Assembly (NCBI RefSeq): GCF_016704835.1
Contig: NZ_JADIZJ010000001.1
Span: forward strand, 434,001 to 498,000
DNA length: 64,000 nt
From: Sphingopyxis sp.
GTDB lineage: Bacteria; Pseudomonadota; Alphaproteobacteria; Sphingomonadales; Sphingomonadaceae
Direction of reading: 5' to 3'
Made by a program: the position numbers and the translations under genes. Positions 43,228-50,915 of the stretch are shown here, piece after piece; positions within the stretch are counted from its first letter, which is position 1, and each line of letters opens with the position of its first letter. Under the pieces are notes generated by a model that ran no database searches, was not told where the DNA came from, and saw nothing but the letters and a program-made list of their open reading frames with translations.

Positions 43228-45168
43228 ATGGATTTTCGCGAGACAGAACGGGTGGAGACGAGCGACGTGGCGACGGCAGAATTGACGAAAAACGAAGCGC
43301 CTCCAGCGACCGAATCGGTCTCTGAAGCGTCCCAGACCGCCAAGCTCAATGACAGCAGCGAGGCGAAGGTCCACGCGCGCCGATTCGATATCGTCACCGA
43401 TCGCAGCCGCGACGCGCTGCTCACCGACTTCGGCAAGGAAACGCTCGAGGATCGCTATCTCCTCCCCGGCGAATCATATCAGGATCTCTTCGCGCGCGTC
43501 GCGTCGGCCTATGCTGACGATCAGGAGCACGCGCAGCGCCTGTACGATTATATCTCGAAGTTGTGGTTCATGCCCGCCACCCCCGTTCTCTCGAACGGCG
43601 GCACCGGTCGCGGCCTGCCGATCAGCTGCTATCTCAACTCGGTCCCCGATAGCCTCGAGGGCATTGTCGAGACATGGAACGAGAATGTCTGGCTCGCCAG
43701 CCGCGGCGGCGGCATCGGTACCTATTGGGGCAGCGTGCGCGGCATCGGCGAACCCGTCGGGCTCAACGGCAAGACCAGCGGCATCATTCCCTTCGTCCGC
43801 GTGATGGACAGCCTGACCCTCGCGATCAGCCAAGGGTCGCTGCGCCGCGGTTCGGCCGCCTGCTACCTCGACATCAGCCATCCCGAGATCGAGGAGTTCC
43901 TCGAAATCCGCAAACCGTCGGGCGACTTCAACCGCAAGGCGCTCAACCTCCACCACGGCGTGCTGATCACCGACGAATTCATGGAAGCCGTCCGCGACGG
44001 CACCAAATTCAACCTGCGCAGCCCTAAGGACCAGAGCGTCCGCGGCAGCGTCGATGCGCGCTCTTTGTTCCAGAAGCTCGTCGAAACGCGCCTCGCAACG
44101 GGTGAGCCGTACATCATCTTCATCGACCAGGTGAACCGCATGATGCCCAAGCATCACCGCGATCTCGGCCTCAAGGTCACCACATCCAACCTGTGCAGCG
44201 AAATCACCCTGCCCACCGGTCGCGACCATCTCGGCAACGATCGCACCGCGGTCTGCTGCCTCTCGTCGCTCAACCTGGAAACCTGGGACGAGTGGAACAG
44301 CGACAAGGGCTTCATCGAGGATGTCATGCGCATGCTCGACAACGTCCTGCAGGATTATATCGACCGCGCCCCGCCCGAAATGGCACGCGCCAAATATAGC
44401 GCCAGCCGCGAACGCTCGGTCGGCCTCGGTGTGATGGGCTTCCACAGCTTCCTGCAGGCGCGCGGCCTGCCCTTCGAGGGCGCGATGGCGAAATCGTCGA
44501 ACCTTCGTGTCTTCAAGCATATCCGCGCGCAGGTCGATCAGGCCTCGATGCTGCTCGCCAAGGAACGCGGCCCCTGCCCCGACGCCGCCGATCAGGGGGT
44601 GATGGAGCGCTTCAGCTGCAAGATGGCGATCGCGCCGACCGCGTCGATCTCGATCATCTGCGGCGGCACCAGCGCGTGCATCGAGCCGATCCCGGCGAAC
44701 ATCTACACGCACAAGACGCTCTCGGGCAGCTTCTCGATCCGCAACCCGCATTTGGAAGCGCTGCTCGTCGACAAGGCGAAGAACAGCGACAATATCTGGA
44801 ACTCGATTCTGGAGAAGGGTGGCAGCGTCCAGCACCTCGACTTCCTGACCGTCGACGAAAAGGATTGTTTCAAGACCAGCTTCGAGATCGACCAGCGCTG
44901 GCTGCTCGAACTCGCCGCCGACCGCACCCCCTATATCGACCAGGCCGCGTCGTTGAACCTGTTCATCCCCGCGGACGTCGAGAAATGGGACCTGCTCATG
45001 CTCCACTATCGCGCATGGGAACTCGGCATCAAATCGCTCTATTATCTCCGCTCGAAATCGGTCCAACGCGCCGGCTTCGCGGGCGGGGTCGAGGCCGATA
45101 ACACCGCCGAAGCGCCGGTGTATGAGCTGCAGACGACCGATTACGACGAGTGTCTGGCCTGCCAATAA
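43228..45168 (+). CDS. nrdA: Ribonucleoside-diphosphate reductase, alpha subunit (class I)
   Basis: Catalytic subunit of class I ribonucleotide reductase, 646 residues. Active-site features: ATPVLSNGGTGRGLPISCYLNSV (first redox cysteine), NLCSEITLP (radical cysteine with Asn and Glu), a tyrosine-rich region near the C-terminus (LYYLRSKSV), and the terminal CLAC pair that exchanges electrons with thioredoxin. It is about 115 residues shorter than E. coli NrdA; the N-terminal ATP-cone is absent and the catalytic region begins at LTDFGKETLEDRYL. Overall activity control by ATP/dATP is therefore probably missing. nrdB follows after a gap with an inverted repeat. Confidence 0.95.
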   Translation: MDFRETERVETSDVATAELTKNEAPPATESVSEASQTAKLNDSSEAKVHARRFDIVTDRSRDALLTDFGKETLEDRYLLPGESYQDLFARVASAYADDQEHAQRLYDYISKLWFMPATPVLSNGGTGRGLPISCYLNSVPDSLEGIVETWNENVWLASRGGGIGTYWGSVRGIGEPVGLNGKTSGIIPFVRVMDSLTLAISQGSLRRGSAACYLDISHPEIEEFLEIRKPSGDFNRKALNLHHGVLITDEFMEAVRDGTKFNLRSPKDQSVRGSVDARSLFQKLVETRLATGEPYIIFIDQVNRMMPKHHRDLGLKVTTSNLCSEITLPTGRDHLGNDRTAVCCLSSLNLETWDEWNSDKGFIEDVMRMLDNVLQDYIDRAPPEMARAKYSASRERSVGLGVMGFHSFLQARGLPFEGAMAKSSNLRVFKHIRAQVDQASMLLAKERGPCPDAADQGVMERFSCKMAIAPTASISIICGGTSACIEPIPANIYTHKTLSGSFSIRNPHLEALLVDKAKNSDNIWNSILEKGGSVQHLDFLTVDEKDCFKTSFEIDQRWLLELAADRTPYIDQAASLNLFIPADVEKWDLLMLHYRAWELGIKSLYYLRSKSVQRAGFAGGVEADNTAEAPVYELQTTDYDECLACQ

Positions 45169-45182
45169 GGTAGCGCGCTCCC

Positions 45183-45258
45183 TGTTCCCCGGCGAAAGCC
45201 GGGGTCCAGAGCAGCCTTACGCCAAGCCAGACGGGACCCCGTCCTTCGCCGGGGCACA
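45183..45258. repeat. Intergenic inverted repeat between nrdA and nrdB
   Basis: Arms 45183-45207 (TGTTCCCCGGCGAAAGCCGG begins it) and 45234-45258 are near-perfect complements. The arm resembles that of the 12466-12543 element. It lies inside the nrdAB unit and could form a hairpin in the transcript, affecting relative expression. Confidence 0.7.
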
Positions 45259-45290
45259 CGAAACGAAAAATCGAACCGAGGATAGCCGCC

Positions 45291-46355
45291 ATGCCCCTTC
45301 TAGAAGCCCGCAACACCTACAAGCCCTTCGAATACCCTTGGGCATTCGATTTCTGGAAGCGCCAGCAGCAGATCCACTGGATGCCCGAGGAAGTGCCGCT
45401 CGGCGAGGATTGCCGCGACTGGGCGCAGAAGATCAGCGACCATGAACGCAATCTGCTCACCCAGATCTTCCGCTTCTTCACTCAGGCCGATATCGAGGTG
45501 CAGAATTGCTACCACGAAAATTACGGCCGCGTGTTCAAGCCGACCGAAATCAAGATGATGCTGACCGCGTTTTCCAACATGGAGACGGTGCACATCGCGG
45601 CGTACAGCCATCTGCTCGACACCATCGGCATGCCCGAAAGCGAGTATGGCATGTTTCTCGAATATGACGAGATGCGCGCCAAGCATGATTATATGCAGCA
45701 GTTCGGCGTCGACAATGACGAGGATATCGCCCGCACCCTCGCGATGTTCGGCGGCTTTACCGAGGGGCTTCAGCTCTTCGCCAGCTTCGCGATGCTGATG
45801 AACTTCCCGCGCTTCAACAAGATGAAGGGCATGGGCCAGATCGTCAGCTGGTCGATCCGCGACGAAAGCCTGCATTGCGAAGGCATCATTAAGCTGTTCC
45901 ACACCTTCACCAAGGAACGCGACTGTCTGACCAAGGCGGTTAAGGAAGACATCATCGACACCTGCCAGAAAACCGTGCGGCTCGAGGATGCGTTCATCGA
46001 CCTCGCGTTCGAACAAGGCCCCGTCCCCGGCATGACGCCCAAGGAAATCAAGCGCTACATCCGCTACATTGCCGACTGGCGCCTCGGCCAGCTCGGCTTC
46101 GCGCCGATCTACATGATCGAGGAACACCCCCTCCCCTGGCTCGCGCCGCTGCTCAACGGCGTCGAGCACGCCAATTTCTTCGAAACGCGCGCGACCGAAT
46201 ACAGCAAGGGCGCGACGCGCGGCGAGTGGAACAATGTCTGGTCCAGCTTCGACAACCGCAAGAAGGCCAAGGCGAACGACGACACCGCCCCGGTGATTAC
46301 CGCCGAAACCGACGGCGAAGACATGTTCGCGAAGGCCGGCATCGCCGCCGAATAA
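45291..46355 (+). CDS. nrdB: Ribonucleoside-diphosphate reductase, beta subunit (class I)
   Basis: Radical-generating subunit, 354 residues. The diiron ligands and radical tyrosine can be placed: FTQADIEV (Asp), NMETVHIAAYSHLLD (Glu, His, and the stable-radical tyrosine), GGFTEGLQLFASFAML (Glu) and IRDESLHCEGI (Glu, His). No ATP-cone is fused to this subunit either, so neither subunit has one. It lies 122 nt after nrdA. The C-terminal tail, which binds NrdA, ends ETDGEDMFAKAGIAAE. Confidence 0.95.
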   Translation: MPLLEARNTYKPFEYPWAFDFWKRQQQIHWMPEEVPLGEDCRDWAQKISDHERNLLTQIFRFFTQADIEVQNCYHENYGRVFKPTEIKMMLTAFSNMETVHIAAYSHLLDTIGMPESEYGMFLEYDEMRAKHDYMQQFGVDNDEDIARTLAMFGGFTEGLQLFASFAMLMNFPRFNKMKGMGQIVSWSIRDESLHCEGIIKLFHTFTKERDCLTKAVKEDIIDTCQKTVRLEDAFIDLAFEQGPVPGMTPKEIKRYIRYIADWRLGQLGFAPIYMIEEHPLPWLAPLLNGVEHANFFETRATEYSKGATRGEWNNVWSSFDNRKKAKANDDTAPVITAETDGEDMFAKAGIAAE

Positions 46356-46484
46356 TTTAGCCCTGTCCCCTCCCCTTCAGGGGAGGGGCAGCGAGACTTG
46401 CCAGCTTGCTGGTTAGTCGCAGCAGGGTGGGCTAAGAGCGGCAAGACCGCCATCGCGGCGCCCGCAACAAGCAGAAGAACCCGA

Positions 46485-46709
46485 ATGACCGAAAAACAGA
46501 AACTCATCATCCTCAGCCAGCCGCAGCGTTCGACGCTCGAAGGCCTTTCGAACCGCCGCCCCCAGCTTCCCACCGACCCGATCCGCGACGAACTCGTCAC
46601 GCTGGGGCTGGTGGTAAAACAGGGCGCGAAATGGGCGCTGACCCCGCAGGGCAAGAAGGTGCTGTCGGCGAGCTCGAACCGGCGCAATGCGGGCGGGTTT
46701 TCGGTTTGA
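46485..46709 (+). CDS. Small hypothetical protein
   Basis: Protein of 74 residues. The pattern LPTDPIRDELVTLGLVVKQGAKWALTPQGKKVL suggests a small winged-helix-like fold, with the strand pair after a helix-turn-helix-like element. No named family recognised. AGAAG occurs 8 nt before the ATG at 46485; a longer in-frame reading from 46398 overlaps an intergenic repeat and is not supported. It follows nrdB by 129 nt in a gap holding a repeat (46370-46440). Confidence 0.6.
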   Translation: MTEKQKLIILSQPQRSTLEGLSNRRPQLPTDPIRDELVTLGLVVKQGAKWALTPQGKKVLSASSNRRNAGGFSV

Positions 46710-46968
46710 AAAGGGCGATTAGAGATTTGATTGGCTGACTTTGGACGGTCATTGCCATGTCCTTAGCGACATTGAGCGCAACCTTTTTAGCCTAATGACT
46801 GACGGGCAAACCCCGCTTGATAGCCTTCAGCGCAAATTCCGCATGGTTTGAGCTTAACCCCACGCCAGAAGACATGGACCCGTGGCCATAGGCGCTGGGC
46901 AGGTAAAAATTCAAAACAACGGTAGGCAGAGCGCCAATTTTGACGCCGCGGACGGGGGCGCACCCCGC
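46710..46968. other. Stretch without a supportable gene
   Basis: I see no ribosome site, conserved frame or clear hairpin here. GC content is lower than in neighbouring genes. Confidence 0.5.
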
Positions 46969-47466
46969 CTAATTCAGCACCGATCCGGCCGGAAACCCAC
47001 GCACTCCCGCGACTGCGAACATTACCCCGCCGCGCACCGCCTCGGGCGGGTCAGCAAGCAGCGCCAGCTTGACCAGCTCGCGCGTCACTTCGCTGTCGTC
47101 ATCGACGATCAGCCGCAGCGATTCGATGCCGATTTCATTGCGCGTGATCACCACGTCGCGGATCAGGCTCAGCGGCCAGCTGTCGCTGCTACCGCGGTAC
47201 AGCCGCGCGCCGTCGTGCCAGATATAGGTCTCGCGCTGGCGCCAAAGCCGGTGGAAATTCAACAGCCCTAGCGCCGCGACGCCGATCAGCGCGGTCACCA
47301 TCAGGTTACCAAACAGGATGTGGCGGACGATCTCCACCGCCCCCTCGCCTTCCGCTTGGCGGATCAGCAGCCCGGTCAGCGCCAGCACGCACAGCAACTG
47401 CCCCGCCGCCAGCGGCTTCGCCATGAGCCGCCCGATCACGACTATTCTGTGGTTCAACCGCGCCAT
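46969..47466 (-). CDS. Hypothetical membrane protein
   Basis: Protein of 165 residues from the ATG at 47466. Two hydrophobic helices (about residues 16-36 and 54-72: QLLCVLALTGLLIRQ and LMVTALIGVAALGLL) are followed by a strand-rich cytoplasmic part with RLWRQRETYIWHDGARLYRGSSD. This resembles small two-helix proteins with a PH-like tail, but I make no family claim. An alternative start at 47562 has no better support. It is divergent from the PRC-barrel-like gene. Confidence 0.6.
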   Translation of the reverse strand: MARLNHRIVVIGRLMAKPLAAGQLLCVLALTGLLIRQAEGEGAVEIVRHILFGNLMVTALIGVAALGLLNFHRLWRQRETYIWHDGARLYRGSSDSWPLSLIRDVVITRNEIGIESLRLIVDDDSEVTRELVKLALLADPPEAVRGGVMFAVAGVRGFPAGSVLN

Positions 47467-47631
47467 CGCCGCGCATATAGGCACCGCGGCGGCGCGGCGC
47501 CAGCCGCCGTCGCTCGTCGCGCCGACGCCGCGCCCTGCCCCATTCAGCGAAACATCGTGCAACGGGCGCCACGCTGGCGGGTTGCTCCGCCGACGCGTCC
47601 ACCCCCGGACGCCCGCTCAAGGAGCCCTATC

Positions 47632-48078
47632 ATGCGCAAGACCTTTGTCCTGCTCGCCGCCGGCACCGCCCTTCTCGCAGCCCCTGCGCTCGCCCAGCTG
47701 GGCACCGTCGCCGACGTCAATGTCGGCGGCCAGGTCGGAGTTGCCCCCGGCGGCGTCGTCGACAGCGTCACCAATCCGGTCGGCAAGACCGTCGACCGCG
47801 TCGATGGCACGGTGAACAACGCCGTGGATGCCACGACCTTGACTCTCGCCACTCGCGAACAGGTCCGCGCCGGCGCCGAAATGCACGGCCCCGACGGCAA
47901 AAGCATCGGCACCGTCCAGAGCGTTGAGGGCGGCACCGCGGTCGTGATTCGTGGCGGCAAGCTCTACAATGTGCCGCTGTCGGAGGTGTATCACGGCGCG
48001 GTCGGTGCGACCCACGGTCTGGTGACCAAGCTGTCGAGCGCTGAGATCCAGGCGCATACCACCGCCAAAGCCGAATAA
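47632..48078 (+). CDS. Exported PRC-barrel-like protein
   Basis: Exported protein of 148 residues with signal peptide (TFVLLAAGTALLAAPALA). A Gly/Val-rich linker (VNVGGQVGVAPGGVVDS) precedes a region resembling a PRC barrel: AEMHGPDGKSIGTVQSVEGGTAVVIRGGKLYNVPLSEVY. It is periplasmic or surface-linked. ATG at 47632 has AAGGAG 8 nt upstream. A terminator follows. Similar envelope PRC proteins are often stress-induced in sphingomonads, but no EcfG box is seen here. Confidence 0.8.
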   Translation: MRKTFVLLAAGTALLAAPALAQLGTVADVNVGGQVGVAPGGVVDSVTNPVGKTVDRVDGTVNNAVDATTLTLATREQVRAGAEMHGPDGKSIGTVQSVEGGTAVVIRGGKLYNVPLSEVYHGAVGATHGLVTKLSSAEIQAHTTAKAE

Positions 48079-48103
48079 GAAACGTATCGCATCGCGATCG
48101 GGG

Positions 48104-48129
48104 AGGGAGCCGGAACACCGGCTCCCTTT
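48104..48129 (+). terminator. Hairpin terminator after PRC-barrel gene
   Basis: Perfect 10-bp stem AGGGAGCCGG / CCGGCTCCCT with an AACA loop and a short T-run, 26 nt after the stop. Confidence 0.7.
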
Positions 48130-48290
48130 CGCCGTTTGGCAGCCCGCAGAATTCGCGTTCACGGACGTGTCAATCGCGCGCGGGCGCCGCTGGCTGATAT
48201 GAAAATGGCCCGCTCCAAGGGGGGGAAGAGCGAGCCAGTTTCGGTGCCAGGATGTCAAATTACGCCGCGGATCCTCGATTATGACGCGCG

Positions 48291-48530
48291 CTATTCGGCT
48301 TCTTCGAACAGATCGACCGCGGTCGCGCCGGTCGCCGACAGGCGGATCGTATCGCCTTCGACGCCCGCGACCAGCCCGGCAGGCAGATAATGATGCTTTC
48401 CGTCGACGCTGTCGCTCTTCGCCATCTTGATCCGTTCGCCGTCGAGATGATCGACGGTGCCTACATGGACGCCATCGGCGCCAATGATGGTCATATGTTC
48501 CTTGATCGCGCTATGGTCATGCTCAGCCAT
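48291..48530 (-). CDS. DUF2171 domain protein
   Basis: Cytoplasmic protein of 79 residues matching DUF2171: the SAIKEHMTIIGADGVHVGTVDHLDGERIKMAKSD pattern, followed by HHYLPAGLVAGVEGDTIRLS. It is a small beta barrel related to PRC domains. ATG at 48530 has AAGGAG 7 nt upstream; an ATG two codons earlier is too close to it. Function unknown. DUF2171 genes are often seen beside stress genes in alphaproteobacteria. Confidence 0.82.
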   Translation of the reverse strand: MAEHDHSAIKEHMTIIGADGVHVGTVDHLDGERIKMAKSDSVDGKHHYLPAGLVAGVEGDTIRLSATGATAVDLFEEAE

Positions 48531-48944
48531 CGTCATTCTCCTTGCCGCTTTGCGGGAAAGCCCGCGAAGTACCCACCAGATACGTTTGACAGCGGCGTTC
48601 GATCCGGCCCCGCCGACAAGCTGCCCCAAAGCAAGGCTTGTTTGCAAATCGCCCCGTTACCGCTCGTTCGGTCCTGCCGAGGTGCTGCATGCTGACGAAC
48701 CGTGCAGCTGGTCGGATGCACCGCTACACGAGCAATAGCACTCGGCAGCCGACGCCGCGCGCGGTTACGCCGCCGTCGCCCGCCGAACGGCCGCGCGAGG
48801 CCGTCAAACTTGCAACAGACAACCCCCTCGCTCGCGCCAAACCGGAGCTCGTCCTGCGTTCGCGTCATCGTTTTGACGCAGATCAAGGACGCCGAAGGGC
48901 AACCGGGCGAAGGTAAGACACCGTCAGATCAAAGGAGGCGACGA
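48531..48944. other. Long intergenic region upstream of a peptide gene
   Basis: 414 bases with no supportable gene larger than the peptide that follows. It contains the FNR/FixK-like box at 48873-48886 and probably the DUF2171 promoter on the other strand. Confidence 0.6.
48873..48886 (+). promoter_or_regulatory. FNR/FixK-like box
   Basis: TTGACGCAGATCAA matches the FNR/FixK/Anr consensus TTGAT-N4-ATCAA at 9 of 10 fixed positions. A possible -10 (TAAGAC) is at 48914-48919, so the box centre would lie near -46, close to the activator position, for the peptide gene at 48945. Confidence 0.5.
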
Positions 48945-49058
48945 ATGACTCACCCACTTATGCAGACACCCGTACTCATCTTCGCATTCATGATGATCAG
49001 CTTTATGCTTACGCTGGGTCCGATCGCGATCGCCGACCTTATTCGTTCCAAGCGATAA
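48945..49058 (+). CDS. Single-span membrane peptide (37 residues)
   Basis: A 37-residue peptide with strong signals: AGGAGG lies 7 nt before the ATG. One transmembrane helix (PVLIFAFMMISFMLTLGPIA) is flanked by a short N-terminus and a basic C-terminus (DLIRSKR). It resembles in size small respiratory or transporter subunits such as CydX, but shares no sequence pattern with them. The FNR/FixK-like box upstream suggests oxygen-dependent expression. No partner gene is adjacent, so the role is open. It is convergent with the acidic-protein gene. Confidence 0.7.
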   Translation: MTHPLMQTPVLIFAFMMISFMLTLGPIAIADLIRSKR

Positions 49059-49061
49059 GCA

Positions 49062-49373
49062 TCACGGCGCCCCGCGCGGCTCATCATCGTCAATACCGCC
49101 GGGCCCCAGCTCGCCGTCCTCGTCGTCGTCGCTGCGTTCGCCGCGATAGGCATCCATGTCGATCTGACCCGAGCGTTCCATCTGCGTCATATGATCGACC
49201 AGATCCTGCACGTCATCGCTGACGTCGCCCGAGCTGACCTTTGAGCTCTCCGGCAGCGGGCGTTCGTGCCGCGCCGCCTCGGCCACTGTCTGCGCTTGCG
49301 CTTCCTCTTCGTCCTGCTCGCGGTTGATCGCTTCGGGGGCTTCGCTATCGGGATTGCGCGGGCTATCGGCCAT
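49062..49373 (-). CDS. Acidic hypothetical protein under a stress promoter
   Basis: Protein of 103 residues, very rich in Asp and Glu and lacking hydrophobic segments, so probably disordered. An amphipathic stretch VSDDVQDLVDHMTQMERSG in the middle could be a helix or binding site. AGGAG precedes the ATG at 49373. A perfect EcfG promoter match lies 32 nt upstream, which makes membership of the general stress regulon likely. No family recognised. Confidence 0.75.
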   Translation of the reverse strand: MADSPRNPDSEAPEAINREQDEEEAQAQTVAEAARHERPLPESSKVSSGDVSDDVQDLVDHMTQMERSGQIDMDAYRGERSDDDEDGELGPGGIDDDEPRGAP

Positions 49374-49404
49374 GATCGGCTCCTTGAAAGAGGGACGATC
49401 GGGA

Positions 49405-49430
49405 AACGCGCCGGCGGGCCGACACGTTCC
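49405..49430 (-). promoter_or_regulatory. EcfG-dependent promoter of the acidic protein gene
   Basis: Reading on the minus strand: GGAAC (49430-49426), a 17-nt spacer, CGTT (49408-49405). Both elements match the consensus exactly. The ATG is at 49373. Confidence 0.7.
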
Positions 49431-49446
49431 GTGGCCGGCACAGTCG

Positions 49447-50139
49447 TCAAGCCGCGGCGGCGAGCACCTTGTTCTCGATCACGCGAATAAACACCTCGGG
49501 ATCCTGTGCGCCGGGGATCAACATCCGTCCCCCCAGAATGAACGCCGGGACCCCAGTAATATTCTGATCGGCCCAATAGACTTGTTCGGTGCGGACCATC
49601 TCACCGAACTCGCCCGATCCCAGGATCGACGCGGCGCGGGCACCGTCAAGACCGACCGATGCGGCAACGTCGGCGAGCACCACATGGTCGCTGACATCGC
49701 GATTAAAAGTGAAATGCGCCGCAAACAAAGCTAGCTTCAGCGCGGTCTGCACGCCGGTCGCGGTCGCCTGCTCGGGCTCTTCGAGCGCGCCCGCCCAGGT
49801 CAGCAGCCGGTGCGCGTCAAAACTGTTGCGCATCCGGAAATCGGGGCCGCGGTTGAACGTAAAGCCCAGCTCGGCAGCGATGCCCGCCATATTGCTGCTA
49901 TTCGCGCGGCTTTGTTCGGCGGTGATACCATATTTGCGCATCACATGCTCGCCGGCATCTTCGCCCGCGGGCGGCATGTCGGGATTGAGCTCGAACGGGT
50001 GCCACTGCACGCGGAAATCCAATCGACCTTCGAAATGCTCCATTACGGTCTGAAATTTCAGCCAACCGATGATGCACCATGGGCACATCACGTCGGACAC
50101 GATGTCGATGCTCAGGCGCGGTACGTTCGGTTCAGCCAA
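49447..50139 (-). CDS. DsbA family oxidoreductase, FrnE-like
   Basis: Thioredoxin-fold protein of 230 residues with the DsbA/2-hydroxychromene isomerase layout: VSDVMCPWCIIGW (CPWC active site), a helical insert (about 80-170), and the cis-proline loop NITGVPAFILGG. No signal peptide, so it is cytoplasmic, like Deinococcus FrnE, which protects against oxidative stress. I chose the TTG at 50139, 6 nt after AGGAGA; a GTG at 50160 has no such site. It lies in a cluster of small stress-like genes. Confidence 0.85.
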   Translation of the reverse strand: MAEPNVPRLSIDIVSDVMCPWCIIGWLKFQTVMEHFEGRLDFRVQWHPFELNPDMPPAGEDAGEHVMRKYGITAEQSRANSSNMAGIAAELGFTFNRGPDFRMRNSFDAHRLLTWAGALEEPEQATATGVQTALKLALFAAHFTFNRDVSDHVVLADVAASVGLDGARAASILGSGEFGEMVRTEQVYWADQNITGVPAFILGGRMLIPGAQDPEVFIRVIENKVLAAAA

Positions 50140-50156
50140 CGAAAGTCTCCTGCCCG

Positions 50157-50303
50157 TCACGCTCCGTCAGGTGACCGGCGATCCTTGCCCGTCCGCCGGT
50201 CGTCTTTGCGACGCTCCGGTCCTTTATATGCGGGATCGTCGGTAACGCGTCTGTCCGTCGACCGTCTGTCCGAACTCGCCCGTTTGTCGTCATCCGCTGC
50301 CAT
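50157..50303 (-). CDS. Small Arg/Asp-rich protein
   Basis: Highly charged 48-residue protein with short repeats: DRRSTDRR, GPERRKDDRRTGKDRR. It has no hydrophobic core and is likely disordered. GGAGG lies 6-7 nt before the ATG at 50303; a longer frame starting at 50357 has no site. Similar charged small proteins are found in sphingomonads, but I know no function. It lies 17 nt upstream of the DsbA-like gene on the same strand, so the two may be cotranscribed. Confidence 0.6.
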   Translation of the reverse strand: MAADDDKRASSDRRSTDRRVTDDPAYKGPERRKDDRRTGKDRRSPDGA

Positions 50304-50411
50304 ACGCCCCCTCCACCACCAAAGGAAAAAGAAGCAACCCGGCGCACATTTGTTCACAAAATGACTGAAAAGACAAGACGAGCGCCTTTTCGGTGCGCCG
50401 TTAGCGGCTTT

Positions 50412-50849
50412 TTATCCGGTCAGATCGTCCGCGCCGCTGACATGGACTGCGGGTTCCTGAACCGTTACGGGACGCGACAGCACCCACCAGCTGGCCAGCA
50501 TCAGCACAACCGTGAGCGCCTCGACGATCATCCCCTGAATAATGCCCCAATTGGTTGGATCGCCCATGGCGGCCCCAATCAGACGACCGACAAATGCCAT
50601 ACCGAACAGTGCGGCGGGCACCAGCAAGGCGCGCACCCAGCTTGGGACCAGCGCCCCGATGACTGCCGCACCCGACGCAATGATGAAAAAAGCCGATAAA
50701 TCAGCGCGCAGCGTATTGATCGCGACTCCGGTGATGGAGAAATTAAAGGTCTCGGAATAGCTCATTGGATCGAAAAGCCCGCGCAAACCGACGATCGCAA
50801 AAAAGGCAGCCCACAACAGCACCGCGCCGCGCCAGATCCAGTTGGTCAT
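50412..50849 (-). CDS. DUF4345-like four-helix membrane protein
   Basis: Membrane protein of 145 residues with four predicted helices. GLRGLFDP and the TLRADLSAFFI segment agree with the DUF4345 pattern (a conserved N-x-x-R-A-D near helix 2). ATG at 50849 has GGGGAG 7 nt upstream. It lies between mnmA and the charged small-protein gene on the same strand. Function unknown. Confidence 0.75.
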   Translation of the reverse strand: MTNWIWRGAVLLWAAFFAIVGLRGLFDPMSYSETFNFSITGVAINTLRADLSAFFIIASGAAVIGALVPSWVRALLVPAALFGMAFVGRLIGAAMGDPTNWGIIQGMIVEALTVVLMLASWWVLSRPVTVQEPAVHVSGADDLTG

Positions 50850-50915
50850 CAAAGTCTCCCCGTTGCCGTGGTCCAAGCTGAACCAACAGGCGGGAATGTC
50901 AATGGTTGCACCGGC

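Noticed and set aside
48840..48875. GGAGC followed by CGTT as an EcfG promoter for the 37-residue peptide
   Set aside because: Spacing is about 20 nt and the -35 has a mismatch; the FNR/FixK-like box explains the region better.
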